20,571 nt of DNA from Acetobacter sp. (GTDB taxonomy: Bacteria > Pseudomonadota > Alphaproteobacteria > RF32 > CAG-239). The stretch is from the NCBI GenBank assembly GCA_023665325.1, contig JAMPED010000028.1, positions 1 through 20,571 of the forward strand, in the 5' to 3' direction. The position numbers and the translations under genes are program-made. The first letter of the stretch is position 1, and each line of letters opens with the position of its first letter. Shown piece by piece: positions 1 to 6,512 of this stretch. The notes beneath the pieces are model-generated. The model was not told the origin of the DNA and made no database searches. It saw only the letters and a list, made by a program, of their open reading frames with translations.

Positions 1-499
1 TAAAAAGAGGAATAAGAATAAGCCACATACAAGAAGTTATACGGGCAAAAGATAAAGTCAATCCCCAAAAATTTAAACCAAGATTTCTGATTCTTTGCGC
101 TAACTGTCCAGATTTTTGTTTTTTAAGATAGATTGATGAATGTTTAGAAGCATATATCAATGCATATTCTTGCGCTCGCCAACTAACCATTGACCGAACT
201 TTTTCGCTTATCGTTTCCCTGATAAAACGAACAGAGTTTGTCATTAAAAACACCCCGAATATTCCTCCAACATAAAGCATCGCTTTACCCCAGGAAAATT
301 CTTGTAAAGAAACCGAAGAAAAGTAATCAATGAGTTTTGCAAAAATAACCATCACCCAAATTTTGGATAAGCTGAGCAAAAAAGAATACACAATATCAAA
401 AATAAATATCCAGCGATATCCCTTAAAAGCACTAAAATAAAAATACAAAGCAGATTTGGTAGAGGCTTGTTTTAATTCTTTATATTTAATCTCAAACAT
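1..499 (-). CDS. ABC exporter half-transporter, membrane domain (partial, cut by window edge)
   Basis: This is the N-terminal part of a second half-size ABC transporter; the gene continues past position 1, so only about 166 residues are visible. The translation begins MFEIKYKELKQAS and has hydrophobic segments separated by basic loops, as in the transmembrane domain of the ABC_membrane exporter family (visible pieces: YRWIFIFDIVYSFLL, AMLYVGGIFGVFLM, the loop KKQKSGQLAQRI). The nucleotide-binding domain would lie outside the window. The ATG at 499-497 overlaps the end of the upstream transporter gene by 8 bases (ATGTTTGA), and its Shine-Dalgarno AGGAGA lies inside that gene, so the two are probably translationally coupled. 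I infer a heterodimeric exporter made of the two half-transporters. The substrate cannot be told from sequence. Confidence 0.8.
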   Translation of the reverse strand, partial: MFEIKYKELKQASTKSALYFYFSAFKGYRWIFIFDIVYSFLLSLSKIWVMVIFAKLIDYFSSVSLQEFSWGKAMLYVGGIFGVFLMTNSVRFIRETISEKVRSMVSWRAQEYALIYASKHSSIYLKKQKSGQLAQRIRNLGLNFWGLTLSFARITSCMWLILIPLF

Positions 500-2252
500 T
501 TTTGCCTCTCCTCTTTTTTTGTTGTGCAAAATAAAGCTTGGCAAATTTACCTCCCTTGGCAATCAGTTCGTCAAACCGCCCTTCTTCAACAATCTCTCCT
601 TTGTGCATAACCAAAATTCTATCCATATTTTTGAGTGTAGAAAGTCTGTGCGCAATCGCAATCACTGTTTGGTTTTGAATAGCATTCTCAATCGCTTTAT
701 TGATAATTTGCTCCGATTCACTATCAAGAGCCGATGTCGCTTCGTCTAGAATCAAAATTGGTGCTTTTCTCAAAATCGCTCTGGCAATGGCGATTCGCTG
801 TCGTTCTCCGCCAGAAAGTTGGCACCCTCGATCGCCGGCAAAACCATTGTATCTGCCTTCTTTTACCTCAATAAAATAATCTGCGTATGCTTTTTTCGCA
901 GCCACTCTAATTTGCTTTAAGGTAACATTCGGCATTCCAAATGCAATATTTTCAGCAATACTACGATTAAACATCACCGTATCTTGCGGGATAAGACTAA
1001 TGTTTTGGTGTAAGCTTTCTTGAGTTACGGTAGATATATCTTGACCATCAATCAAAATCTGACCGCTTTGTATATCGTATGCTCTTTGTAATAAGTTAAT
1101 AAGCGTTGTTTTGCCTGAACCAGATTCGCCGACAATTCCGACTTTCTCCTGCGAATGAATTGTCAGATTAAAATTTTTAAATACGGGCTTGCGCTTATTA
1201 GCGTATGTAAATGAAACATCTTTGAATACAATTTCCCCTTTTTTTGCTTTAAGGTCTTTGGCATTCTCCACATCAATAATACTATGCGTAACTGCAAAAG
1301 GTTCAAGTCCTTGTTCAATCTTTGCAATCTGTACCTTATAATATTGCAAACTTTCAAATATCATTGCAATTTGGTTTAGTCCACCAGTTAGTGTTATCAA
1401 AATAAATACCACATCTGCTGTTGAAATCTGCCCCATACTCCAAAAATATACCGCAGTAACAAGCAGAAGAAAAGAAGATAAACTAACTGCTACACCAATA
1501 GCTGTAAATTGCTTAAAAAAGATAATAGTTGCTTTAATGGTATGGTCATATTCTTGTTTCAATAATGGTTTCAAACGTTGTTTTTCGTATTCAATATTAT
1601 AAAATTGTTTAACAAGTTCCAAATTGTTAACCGTGTCTAAAATTCTACCACTAACGATTGCTGAGGTTTTAGCACGAATTTTATTAGCTTTGATTAACAT
1701 CTTGCTGAAATATTTTCCAGGGAAAATAACCATTACCCCTAGCAAAAAATACCCAATACCAATAACAGGAGAAATAAGGATAAGCAAAATTGTTTTAACC
1801 AAAATATCAAATATAGCTTCTAAATCCCACATAAAACGGTTTAACATTTCTGGTAATTGCTTAACATCATTTTTTTGCGCAATTAACATCCCGCTTTGTT
1901 TAGAGGTAATAAACTCATAACTATGTCCTAAAAGGTAAGAAAACAAATCTTGCTCCATTCTGCTCTTGACAGGAACAAGAAAGTACGCATCCGTAAAATA
2001 CGTAGCATAATGCTTGGCAATAATTGCCGCAATGCTACATCCTGCAAACCAATAAACAAATTTTAGAGCATTGTTGAAACTATAGGGATTATCTGATTTT
2101 ATTTCTCCGATAATCTCTGAAAAGAAGCGCACATTAAGATTATATAAAACAGCTGCCACAATCATCAATAACATAAACGCAGCAATCCGCCATTTAAAAA
2201 TTTTGAGATACCAAAATAACAGCGGAAAAAATCTTTTAGGAAAAGGCTTCAT
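492..2252 (-). CDS. ABC exporter half-transporter (fused membrane domain and ATPase)
   Basis: This is a 586-residue inner-membrane protein with the standard exporter half-transporter layout. A six-helix membrane domain covers about residues 15-310 and an ATPase domain about 340-580. The ATPase motifs are complete: Walker A GESGSGKT (375-382), Q-loop Gln423 (SLIPQDTV), signature LSGGERQR (479-486), Walker B ILILDE (499-504) followed by the D-loop SALD, and the switch His535 (AIAHRLST). It should therefore hydrolyse ATP. It overlaps the next half-transporter gene by 8 bases, which suggests a heterodimer. The start ATG has GAGG at a good distance upstream. The family covers lipid, peptide and drug export and the sequence does not say which. 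The start codon faces an intergenic region shared with a divergent plus-strand gene. Confidence 0.92.
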   Translation of the reverse strand: MKPFPKRFFPLLFWYLKIFKWRIAAFMLLMIVAAVLYNLNVRFFSEIIGEIKSDNPYSFNNALKFVYWFAGCSIAAIIAKHYATYFTDAYFLVPVKSRMEQDLFSYLLGHSYEFITSKQSGMLIAQKNDVKQLPEMLNRFMWDLEAIFDILVKTILLILISPVIGIGYFLLGVMVIFPGKYFSKMLIKANKIRAKTSAIVSGRILDTVNNLELVKQFYNIEYEKQRLKPLLKQEYDHTIKATIIFFKQFTAIGVAVSLSSFLLLVTAVYFWSMGQISTADVVFILITLTGGLNQIAMIFESLQYYKVQIAKIEQGLEPFAVTHSIIDVENAKDLKAKKGEIVFKDVSFTYANKRKPVFKNFNLTIHSQEKVGIVGESGSGKTTLINLLQRAYDIQSGQILIDGQDISTVTQESLHQNISLIPQDTVMFNRSIAENIAFGMPNVTLKQIRVAAKKAYADYFIEVKEGRYNGFAGDRGCQLSGGERQRIAIARAILRKAPILILDEATSALDSESEQIINKAIENAIQNQTVIAIAHRLSTLKNMDRILVMHKGEIVEEGRFDELIAKGGKFAKLYFAQQKKRRGKNV

Positions 2253-2284
2253 AATACCTCACAAAATTGTATATAATGCTGGTG

Positions 2285-2313
2285 AACATATCACAAAAAT
2301 ATTTTTTTGTCAA
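2285..2313 (-). promoter_or_regulatory. Putative promoter of the ABC exporter pair
   Basis: On the minus strand a perfect -35 TTGACA (2308-2313) is followed by a 17-base spacer and the -10-like TATGTT (2285-2290). The start codon of the full-length ABC gene lies about 35 bases downstream. A second TTGACA copy overlaps this region a few bases upstream. It is called by eye from consensus matching. Confidence 0.45.
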
Positions 2314-2339
2314 CTATGTCAAATAATGGAAAGTAGTCC

Positions 2340-2368
2340 TTGACAAATAGAGGTTTAAATCATATCGT
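2340..2368 (+). promoter_or_regulatory. Putative promoter of the 2409 gene
   Basis: A perfect -35 TTGACA (2340-2345), a 17-base spacer and TATCGT (2363-2368, four of six -10 positions) lie about 40 bases upstream of the plus-strand ATG at 2409. Together with the minus-strand promoter at 2285-2313 it forms a compact divergent promoter region. Confidence 0.45.
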
Positions 2369-2408
2369 GCAATCAGATAATTTATTATTGTAACTAAAGC
2401 TATATTGT

Positions 2409-3059
2409 ATGAAAAAGAAGATTCTTTTCAGTTATTATTTGCAAAAGCTCGCTCAAATGGAGCAGGAGCTTTTGGGTGTAAATGATCAGCGGGCAGCACT
2501 TCTTGCCGTTGTTCTTGCGAAAACAAATCTCTTTCGTCGTTTTCCTAGTGGATGCACTATGCAGGAACTGTGTTTCTGCAATCCGAGATACGCGCAGGAG
2601 CTATTTGTTTATATCTGCTTAAAGGCAAAAGAGAATGGAGGCAAGCTCCGCTCTTTGTTCGACTTTTCTCAGATACAGGCTCATTATCCAGCAATGTGGG
2701 GACAACCCTACATCGAAGACAGGGAGATATCTCGTTTTTTGGATAAAGTTTTCCCAGAGGTTAAGAGCAAAAGAGAGATTGATACATCTCTCTATACTAA
2801 ACTCCTCGCGGAAATACCAGAAAACGAATTAGGGAGTAAGTTTGTACAGCTCTCTAATTTTCGCAATGTCAATATAGAAGCAATGTGCCACGAACCTTGT
2901 GCAGAAACAGCAATCGTTGATGCTGCATTAGCTGAAATGAAGGGAGATGCAGTGTTGCGCAATATGTTGACCCTCAATGGTAAGTGCGACATATATGCAA
3001 AGAGTCCCGCATATAAAGGATATCTGAACAACATATCAGATTTTCCCAGAGCCCACTAA
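2409..3059 (+). CDS. Hypothetical protein, 216 aa
   Basis: I do not recognise this protein. It is predicted to be soluble: there is no signal peptide and no clear membrane helix. The N-terminal third is helical with a basic start (MKKKILFSYYLQKL), followed by a cysteine cluster CTMQELCFC around residues 49-57. More cysteines occur later (CHEPCAE). It is a single-gene unit on the plus strand, divergent from the ABC exporter pair, with its own putative promoter and a strong terminator just after the stop, which supports it as a real expressed gene. No good Shine-Dalgarno precedes the ATG at 2409 (upstream bases are AGCTATATTGT), so translation may be weak or the start slightly different. The neighbours give no functional hint. 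Confidence 0.7.
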   Translation: MKKKILFSYYLQKLAQMEQELLGVNDQRAALLAVVLAKTNLFRRFPSGCTMQELCFCNPRYAQELFVYICLKAKENGGKLRSLFDFSQIQAHYPAMWGQPYIEDREISRFLDKVFPEVKSKREIDTSLYTKLLAEIPENELGSKFVQLSNFRNVNIEAMCHEPCAETAIVDAALAEMKGDAVLRNMLTLNGKCDIYAKSPAYKGYLNNISDFPRAH

Positions 3060-3065
3060 ATCTTT

Positions 3066-3095
3066 CCCCTGCTTGTATTAGCAGGGGTTTTGTTT
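3066..3095 (+). terminator. Intrinsic terminator after the 2409 gene
   Basis: A perfect 8-bp stem CCCCTGCT / AGCAGGGG with a six-base loop (3066-3087) is followed by TTTTGTTT. It starts six bases after the stop codon of the 2409 gene. Confidence 0.9.
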
Positions 3096-3206
3096 AATAT
3101 AGTTGTTTATATTGGTAAAATATCGTGCATAAAAAATCATATTAGTAAAGTGTTAAGATTAGAAAATATAGAATGTAATAAATAACATTAAAATAAGGAG
3201 ATATCA

Positions 3207-3608
3207 ATGGATATAGAAATTGCAAATTATCATAAAAAAAGACGAGCATTCATTATATTACCCAAAGCTGGAATACTATGGGCTGAACCGGGATCAATCT
3301 TAACACATCGAGAAATCTTATTAACAGCAGGTATCTCTACAACCAAAATTGAAAAAATTATTAAAAATTGTCCTAGAGGATACTATTTAGATAACACTCT
3401 TATTCTCTATCAAGGGGATGTTATAAAAGCTGGTGAAAAATGGGAACTACAGCCTGATAATTTTCCAGTTGTTAAAAAAGTTTTTGCAGATTTAGAAAAT
3501 ATACTAGCATTAAATGCTGAAACAAAGATTTTTTTAGGTGTAAAATGCGGTATCTTAGGGACAGTTTGGGAACAATATAATCAAGTCGATATAAATTTCT
3601 TCAAATAA
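3207..3608 (+). CDS. Hypothetical protein, 133 aa
   Basis: I do not recognise this protein. It has no signal peptide and no clear membrane segment, so it is likely a small cytoplasmic protein. The composition is rich in Ile, Lys and Asn, like the rest of the window. A strong Shine-Dalgarno AAGGAGA (3195-3201) sits five bases upstream of the ATG, which firmly supports this start. The preceding gene ends in a terminator, so this one should have its own promoter in 3096-3194, where I see only AT-rich DNA with no convincing -35/-10 pair. No strong terminator of its own is seen before the convergent tRNA gene; the tRNA terminator hairpin at 3741-3768 could serve both directions. Confidence 0.72.
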   Translation: MDIEIANYHKKRRAFIILPKAGILWAEPGSILTHREILLTAGISTTKIEKIIKNCPRGYYLDNTLILYQGDVIKAGEKWELQPDNFPVVKKVFADLENILALNAETKIFLGVKCGILGTVWEQYNQVDINFFK

Positions 3609-3740
3609 CTTGAATAAATATACTCGATATCTTTGCTATATCATAACTTGAAAAGATATATAATATAAGACTAAAAAGAGTTTATTGACTAAAACGTTTT
3701 TAAGAATAATATTTTTTACATTAGAAAAGATAAAACTAAA

Positions 3741-3768
3741 AAAAAGCTGTCTTGATAGACAGCTTTTT
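3741..3768 (-). terminator. Terminator of tRNA-Asp (possibly bidirectional)
   Basis: An 11-bp hairpin AAAAAGCTGTC / GACAGCTTTTT with a six-base loop lies seven bases past the tRNA 3' end. On the minus strand it runs into a T-rich tract. The symmetric A/T flanks mean it could also stop plus-strand transcription from the 3207 gene. Confidence 0.85.
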
Positions 3769-3775
3769 GCGTTCC

Positions 3776-3852
3776 TGGCGGGAGCGACGGGGCTCGAACC
3801 CGCGACCCCATGCGTGACAGGCATGTATTCTAACCAACTGAACTACGCCCCC
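3776..3852 (-). tRNA. tRNA-Asp(GTC)
   Basis: The minus strand gives a full 77-base cloverleaf. The acceptor stem is GGGGGCG / CGCTCCC with one G-T pair. The D loop contains AGTTGGTTAGA. The anticodon arm is CATGC-CTGTCAC-GCATG with anticodon GTC, and the T arm has the TTCGAGC loop. The discriminator is G and CCA is genome-encoded (3776-3778). It has its own putative promoter, lies about 60 bases downstream of tilS, and is followed by a hairpin terminator. Confidence 0.97.
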
Positions 3853-3867
3853 ATCGGAACAAAAACA

Positions 3868-3896
3868 CTTATAACCAACAAAAAATATAAATGCAA
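3868..3896 (-). promoter_or_regulatory. Putative tRNA-Asp promoter
   Basis: On the minus strand TTGCAT (3891-3896), a 17-base spacer and TATAAG (3868-3873, five of six -10 positions) lie 15 bases upstream of the mature tRNA 5' end, in the tilS-tRNA gap. The tRNA thus need not depend on read-through from tilS. Confidence 0.5.
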
Positions 3897-3913
3897 GCTT
3901 TTTTTTATATTTT

Positions 3914-4990
3914 TTATGATATTTTTTCAAGAAGAAGAGCTACACGTAATTTATGTGGGATTTTCAAGCCTCTAACCTCAGGTGTTTTATTAACATAAAT
4001 TTCCCAATCAGCAATAGAATATGAATAAAATCTATCTCGATATTCTTTGATAATCCAGATTTTTAAATCTTCTTTGATAATGTAACACTTTCCTAAAGTG
4101 GCGCTCGAAAAATTAGGGAGATTTATTTGATGCAATAATATATTAAGACTGTCCGCCTCTGGAAAATACATCTGCCCACCTAAAATAGTCAGCAATTTTT
4201 GCAAAATATAAAATCGTAGCTCCCTGTGCCAACTCAAAAATTCTGTATAGTCAAAAGAAAAACCACATTTTCCCCACTGATGTACTTTTGACTGGATAAT
4301 TTCATCAACTGTATATTCAATAAAAGCTTTAACTTTTCTTAAATTTTCTGCTGCTTCGCACAATCGCGATGGTGTAATAGATGTTTGTTTCTCAATTAAC
4401 GGCAAAGTCTGGCGCATCTTAACACGTAAAAAATCAGAGCATTGATTCGATTCATCTTCAACCCATTCAATGTTTCTGGTTCTAAGAAAATTTCTCATAA
4501 TTTCTGGCTGTGTATGAAGTAAGGGACGTAAAAGAAAAATACCATCTCGAACAGATACATCGTCCATTCCAGATAGTCCAAATAAACCACTTCCACGTTG
4601 TAAGCGCATCAAAAAAGTTTCAGCCTGATCGTATGCGTGGTGTGCAGTTAAAAGATAAGTAATATTATTTTCTATACACCAATCACACAAAAGACGATAT
4701 CTAGCAATCCGAGCCTGTTCTTCTATGCCTGTTTGAGGTTTTTCTCCATCCCAAATAAGAATATGATGCTCTATATCAAATTGCGCCATAATTTTTGCCA
4801 CATAAAGAGCTTCTTTATGAGAAGATGGGCGTAGCTGATGATCTACAGTTAAGGCAATAATCCGATACTGAGGGAATTCTTCCTTAAACATTAAAGCTAG
4901 AGCAAGAGAGTCTGCTCCCCCAGAAACCCCGATTGCAAACGTGTTTGCTGTAATATTATTATCAGTTAAAAACTTACGAATTATTTGCAC
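3914..4990 (-). CDS. tilS: tRNA(Ile)-lysidine synthetase TilS
   Basis: This enzyme converts C34 of tRNA-Ile2 (CAU anticodon) to lysidine using ATP and lysine, so that the tRNA reads AUA and is charged with isoleucine. It is cytoplasmic and normally essential. The N-terminal PP-loop motif SGGADS is at residues 23-28, followed by the N-type ATP pyrophosphatase region with LTVDHQLRPSS and LLTAHHAYDQAETFLMRL. The 358-residue length suits a form with the catalytic core plus a short C-terminal region. The start is GTG at 4990-4988, which overlaps the end of cpoB by 10 bases, with GAGG seven bases upstream inside cpoB; this implies translational coupling. The cpoB-tilS order is common in Alphaproteobacteria, where ftsH often follows; here a tRNA gene follows instead. 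Confidence 0.95.
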   Translation of the reverse strand: MQIIRKFLTDNNITANTFAIGVSGGADSLALALMFKEEFPQYRIIALTVDHQLRPSSHKEALYVAKIMAQFDIEHHILIWDGEKPQTGIEEQARIARYRLLCDWCIENNITYLLTAHHAYDQAETFLMRLQRGSGLFGLSGMDDVSVRDGIFLLRPLLHTQPEIMRNFLRTRNIEWVEDESNQCSDFLRVKMRQTLPLIEKQTSITPSRLCEAAENLRKVKAFIEYTVDEIIQSKVHQWGKCGFSFDYTEFLSWHRELRFYILQKLLTILGGQMYFPEADSLNILLHQINLPNFSSATLGKCYIIKEDLKIWIIKEYRDRFYSYSIADWEIYVNKTPEVRGLKIPHKLRVALLLEKIS

Positions 4991-5781
4991 GCTAAAGCCT
5001 CAGCTTCTTTTTTTGCACGGGCAGAAATGTCCGGATTAACCTTTCCAAAAATAGTTGGTAAGTTTACAAAAGCTGTGCAAGCTTCACTTTTCTTATTAAG
5101 TGCTTTCATTGAGAGCCCAAGTTTTAAAAGACAATCCGGTCCTTTACTTCCTTCAGGATATTTGCTATATCCTTCCTTAAATGCAACAGCAGCTTTCGCG
5201 AAGTTTTGTTGCTTATAATAAACTTCTCCTAACCAATATTGAGCATTACCAGCTAAAGTATCTTTAGGGTAAGATGTTAAAAATTGTGAGAATTTTGTTT
5301 CAGCATCAGATAGTTTATTAGCTTTTAAATCATTTAATGCCTTTTCATATAGCTCTTTAGGCTTAACACCTGCCGGTGCTTTTGCTGTATTAGTGTTTTT
5401 TTTATTACCTGTTTGAGTAGTAGAATCTGAAGCAATAGGAGGTGTTTGCTTTTTCAATTGTGAAAAACGTAGATCAATATCCTTATCAATCATTTCCATC
5501 TTTTTTTCTAAGTTGTTCAATCGAAACTCAATATTTTCAACCTTTCCATTCATATCCCGAATCATTTGATCATATTCACCAAATCGTACGTGAAAATCTG
5601 AAACTTCTTCTTTGGGGGCATCTAATTCAGCTTTTTCTCTATACATCTGCCGTTGCAAAACCACAATATCATCTTTAATTTGGTCTAATTCATCCCTAAG
5701 ATATGTATCATCAGCTAATGCAGTAAAAGTGAAAACAGATGCTAACAACAATGCATCAGAAAATAGGTTAATTCTTTTCAT
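4981..5781 (-). CDS. cpoB: CpoB/YbgF, Tol-Pal-associated periplasmic coiled-coil TPR protein
   Basis: CpoB is a periplasmic protein that coordinates peptidoglycan synthesis with Tol-Pal-driven outer-membrane constriction at division. From the ATG at 5781 (266 aa) it begins with a signal peptide (MKRINLFSDALLLASVF, predicted cut after ALA at residue 23). Next comes a long charged coiled coil at about 30-110 (LRDELDQIKDDIVVLQRQ, LNNLEKKMEMIDKDI), a Thr/Asn-rich linker, then C-terminal TPR repeats at about 140-262 (YEKALNDLKANKLSDAE, AQYWLGEVYYKQQNFAKA). This is the CpoB layout. An upstream in-frame TTG at 5805 is less likely: GAGGG lies just before the 5781 ATG and the signal peptide starts cleanly there. 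It has its own promoter after the pal terminator, so it is not simply co-transcribed with pal. Confidence 0.93.
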   Translation of the reverse strand: MKRINLFSDALLLASVFTFTALADDTYLRDELDQIKDDIVVLQRQMYREKAELDAPKEEVSDFHVRFGEYDQMIRDMNGKVENIEFRLNNLEKKMEMIDKDIDLRFSQLKKQTPPIASDSTTQTGNKKNTNTAKAPAGVKPKELYEKALNDLKANKLSDAETKFSQFLTSYPKDTLAGNAQYWLGEVYYKQQNFAKAAVAFKEGYSKYPEGSKGPDCLLKLGLSMKALNKKSEACTAFVNLPTIFGKVNPDISARAKKEAEALACK

Positions 5782-5815
5782 AATATCCCTCAATAAAAAC
5801 AACAAACTATACTAA

Positions 5816-5843
5816 AATATACGCTGAAAATTTTATAACTCAA
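5816..5843 (-). promoter_or_regulatory. Putative cpoB-tilS promoter
   Basis: On the minus strand TTGAGT (5838-5843), a 16-base spacer and TATATT (5816-5821, five of six -10 positions) lie just downstream of the pal terminator and about 35 bases upstream of the cpoB ATG. Confidence 0.5.
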
Positions 5844-5847
5844 CAAA

Positions 5848-5875
5848 AAAAACGTATTCTTGCGAATACGTTTTT
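5848..5875 (-). terminator. Intrinsic terminator after pal
   Basis: A perfect 12-bp stem (AAAAACGTATTC / GAATACGTTTTT) with a four-base loop lies about 20 bases after the pal stop and is followed by more T on the minus strand. It separates pal from cpoB transcriptionally. Confidence 0.88.
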
Positions 5876-5895
5876 CTAGAAATCATCAGATTAAA

Positions 5896-6348
5896 TTATC
5901 TGCTTAATTCAACAACTGTTACACCACGACGGCTTTTTGCGTATGCTTCTTCAGTATCACCTGGGAATGCATATTCTTTACCGTAAGAAACAGTTGTAAT
6001 TCTGCTTGCGCAGATACCTTGGTCAACCAAGTATGCTTTAACAGCATTGGCACGACGCTCACCTAAAGCGAGGTTGTATTCTGCAGTACCTCTTTTATCG
6101 CAGTAACCTTGAACAACAACGTTTACTTTCGGATTTTTCTTCAGCCATTCAACTTGAGTGTCCAATGCAGCTGTTGCTTCGGCAGACAAACTAGACTTGT
6201 CATATGCGAAGTAAACAGTTGTATCAGCATTTTCAGCAAACTCACGTGCAAGTTTAGACTGGCAATCGCTACCACCAAACCAGCTACTTGTTGTAGAACA
6301 GCCTGATAATAAAACAACTGCACAAAGCAAGCTTAAAAGTTTTTTCAT
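5896..6348 (-). CDS. pal: Peptidoglycan-associated lipoprotein Pal
   Basis: Pal is an outer-membrane lipoprotein that binds peptidoglycan through an OmpA-like domain and works with the Tol complex in septal constriction and outer-membrane integrity. The 150-residue protein has a lipoprotein signal with lipobox LLSGC (lipidated Cys17) and Ser at +2, which favours transport to the outer membrane. The OmpA-like domain spans about 45-148, with the peptidoglycan-binding signature GYCDKRGTAEYNLALGERRA (the usual His after Gly is Tyr here) and the late basic motif KSRRGV. It ends in a strong terminator before cpoB. No tolB or tolQRA is adjacent; the upstream gene is ftsI, so the usual tol operon is broken up. 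TGGAGA precedes the ATG, and a small upstream ORF ends directly at that ATG. Confidence 0.96.
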   Translation of the reverse strand: MKKLLSLLCAVVLLSGCSTTSSWFGGSDCQSKLAREFAENADTTVYFAYDKSSLSAEATAALDTQVEWLKKNPKVNVVVQGYCDKRGTAEYNLALGERRANAVKAYLVDQGICASRITTVSYGKEYAFPGDTEEAYAKSRRGVTVVELSR

Positions 6349-6405
6349 TTATTTTCTCCATATGGTTAAAAAACGAAGTTGATTATTGAGACATCTCATA
6401 AACAA
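6349..6405 (-). CDS. Possible 18-codon upstream ORF in the pal leader
   Basis: On the minus strand a consensus AGGAGG (6413-6418) lies seven bases upstream of a TTG (6405-6403) that opens an 18-codon frame, LFMRCLNNQLRFLTIWRK in literal reading. Its TAA stop (6351-6349) is immediately followed by the ATG of pal. An ATG two codons in is an alternative start with a longer spacing. The perfect ribosome site and exact abutment suggest a leader peptide coupled to pal translation, but the start is TTG and I have no conservation evidence. Confidence 0.35.
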   Translation of the reverse strand: MFMRCLNNQLRFLTIWRK

Positions 6406-6471
6406 CTAGACACCTCCTAAATTAAGTAACAAAAGTAAATATTTCAATAAGAAACTATACTATTTGTGTAT

Positions 6472-6512
6472 AAACTAAAGTTTTAAAAAAGTTTTTTTTA
6501 GTACTTTAGTTT
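6472..6512. repeat. Inverted repeat overlapping the ftsI stop codon
   Basis: A perfect 10-bp inverted repeat AAACTAAAGT / ACTTTAGTTT encloses 21 bases that contain a further A-run/T-run pair. The ftsI TAA (6506-6508) lies inside the right arm. It may act as the ftsI terminator or as a 3'-end stabilising hairpin, though on the minus strand it is not followed by a clean T-run. Confidence 0.5.

Noticed and set aside
3685..3975. Open frames on both strands across the tRNA-Asp region.
   Set aside because: They read through the tRNA and its terminator, so they are not protein genes.
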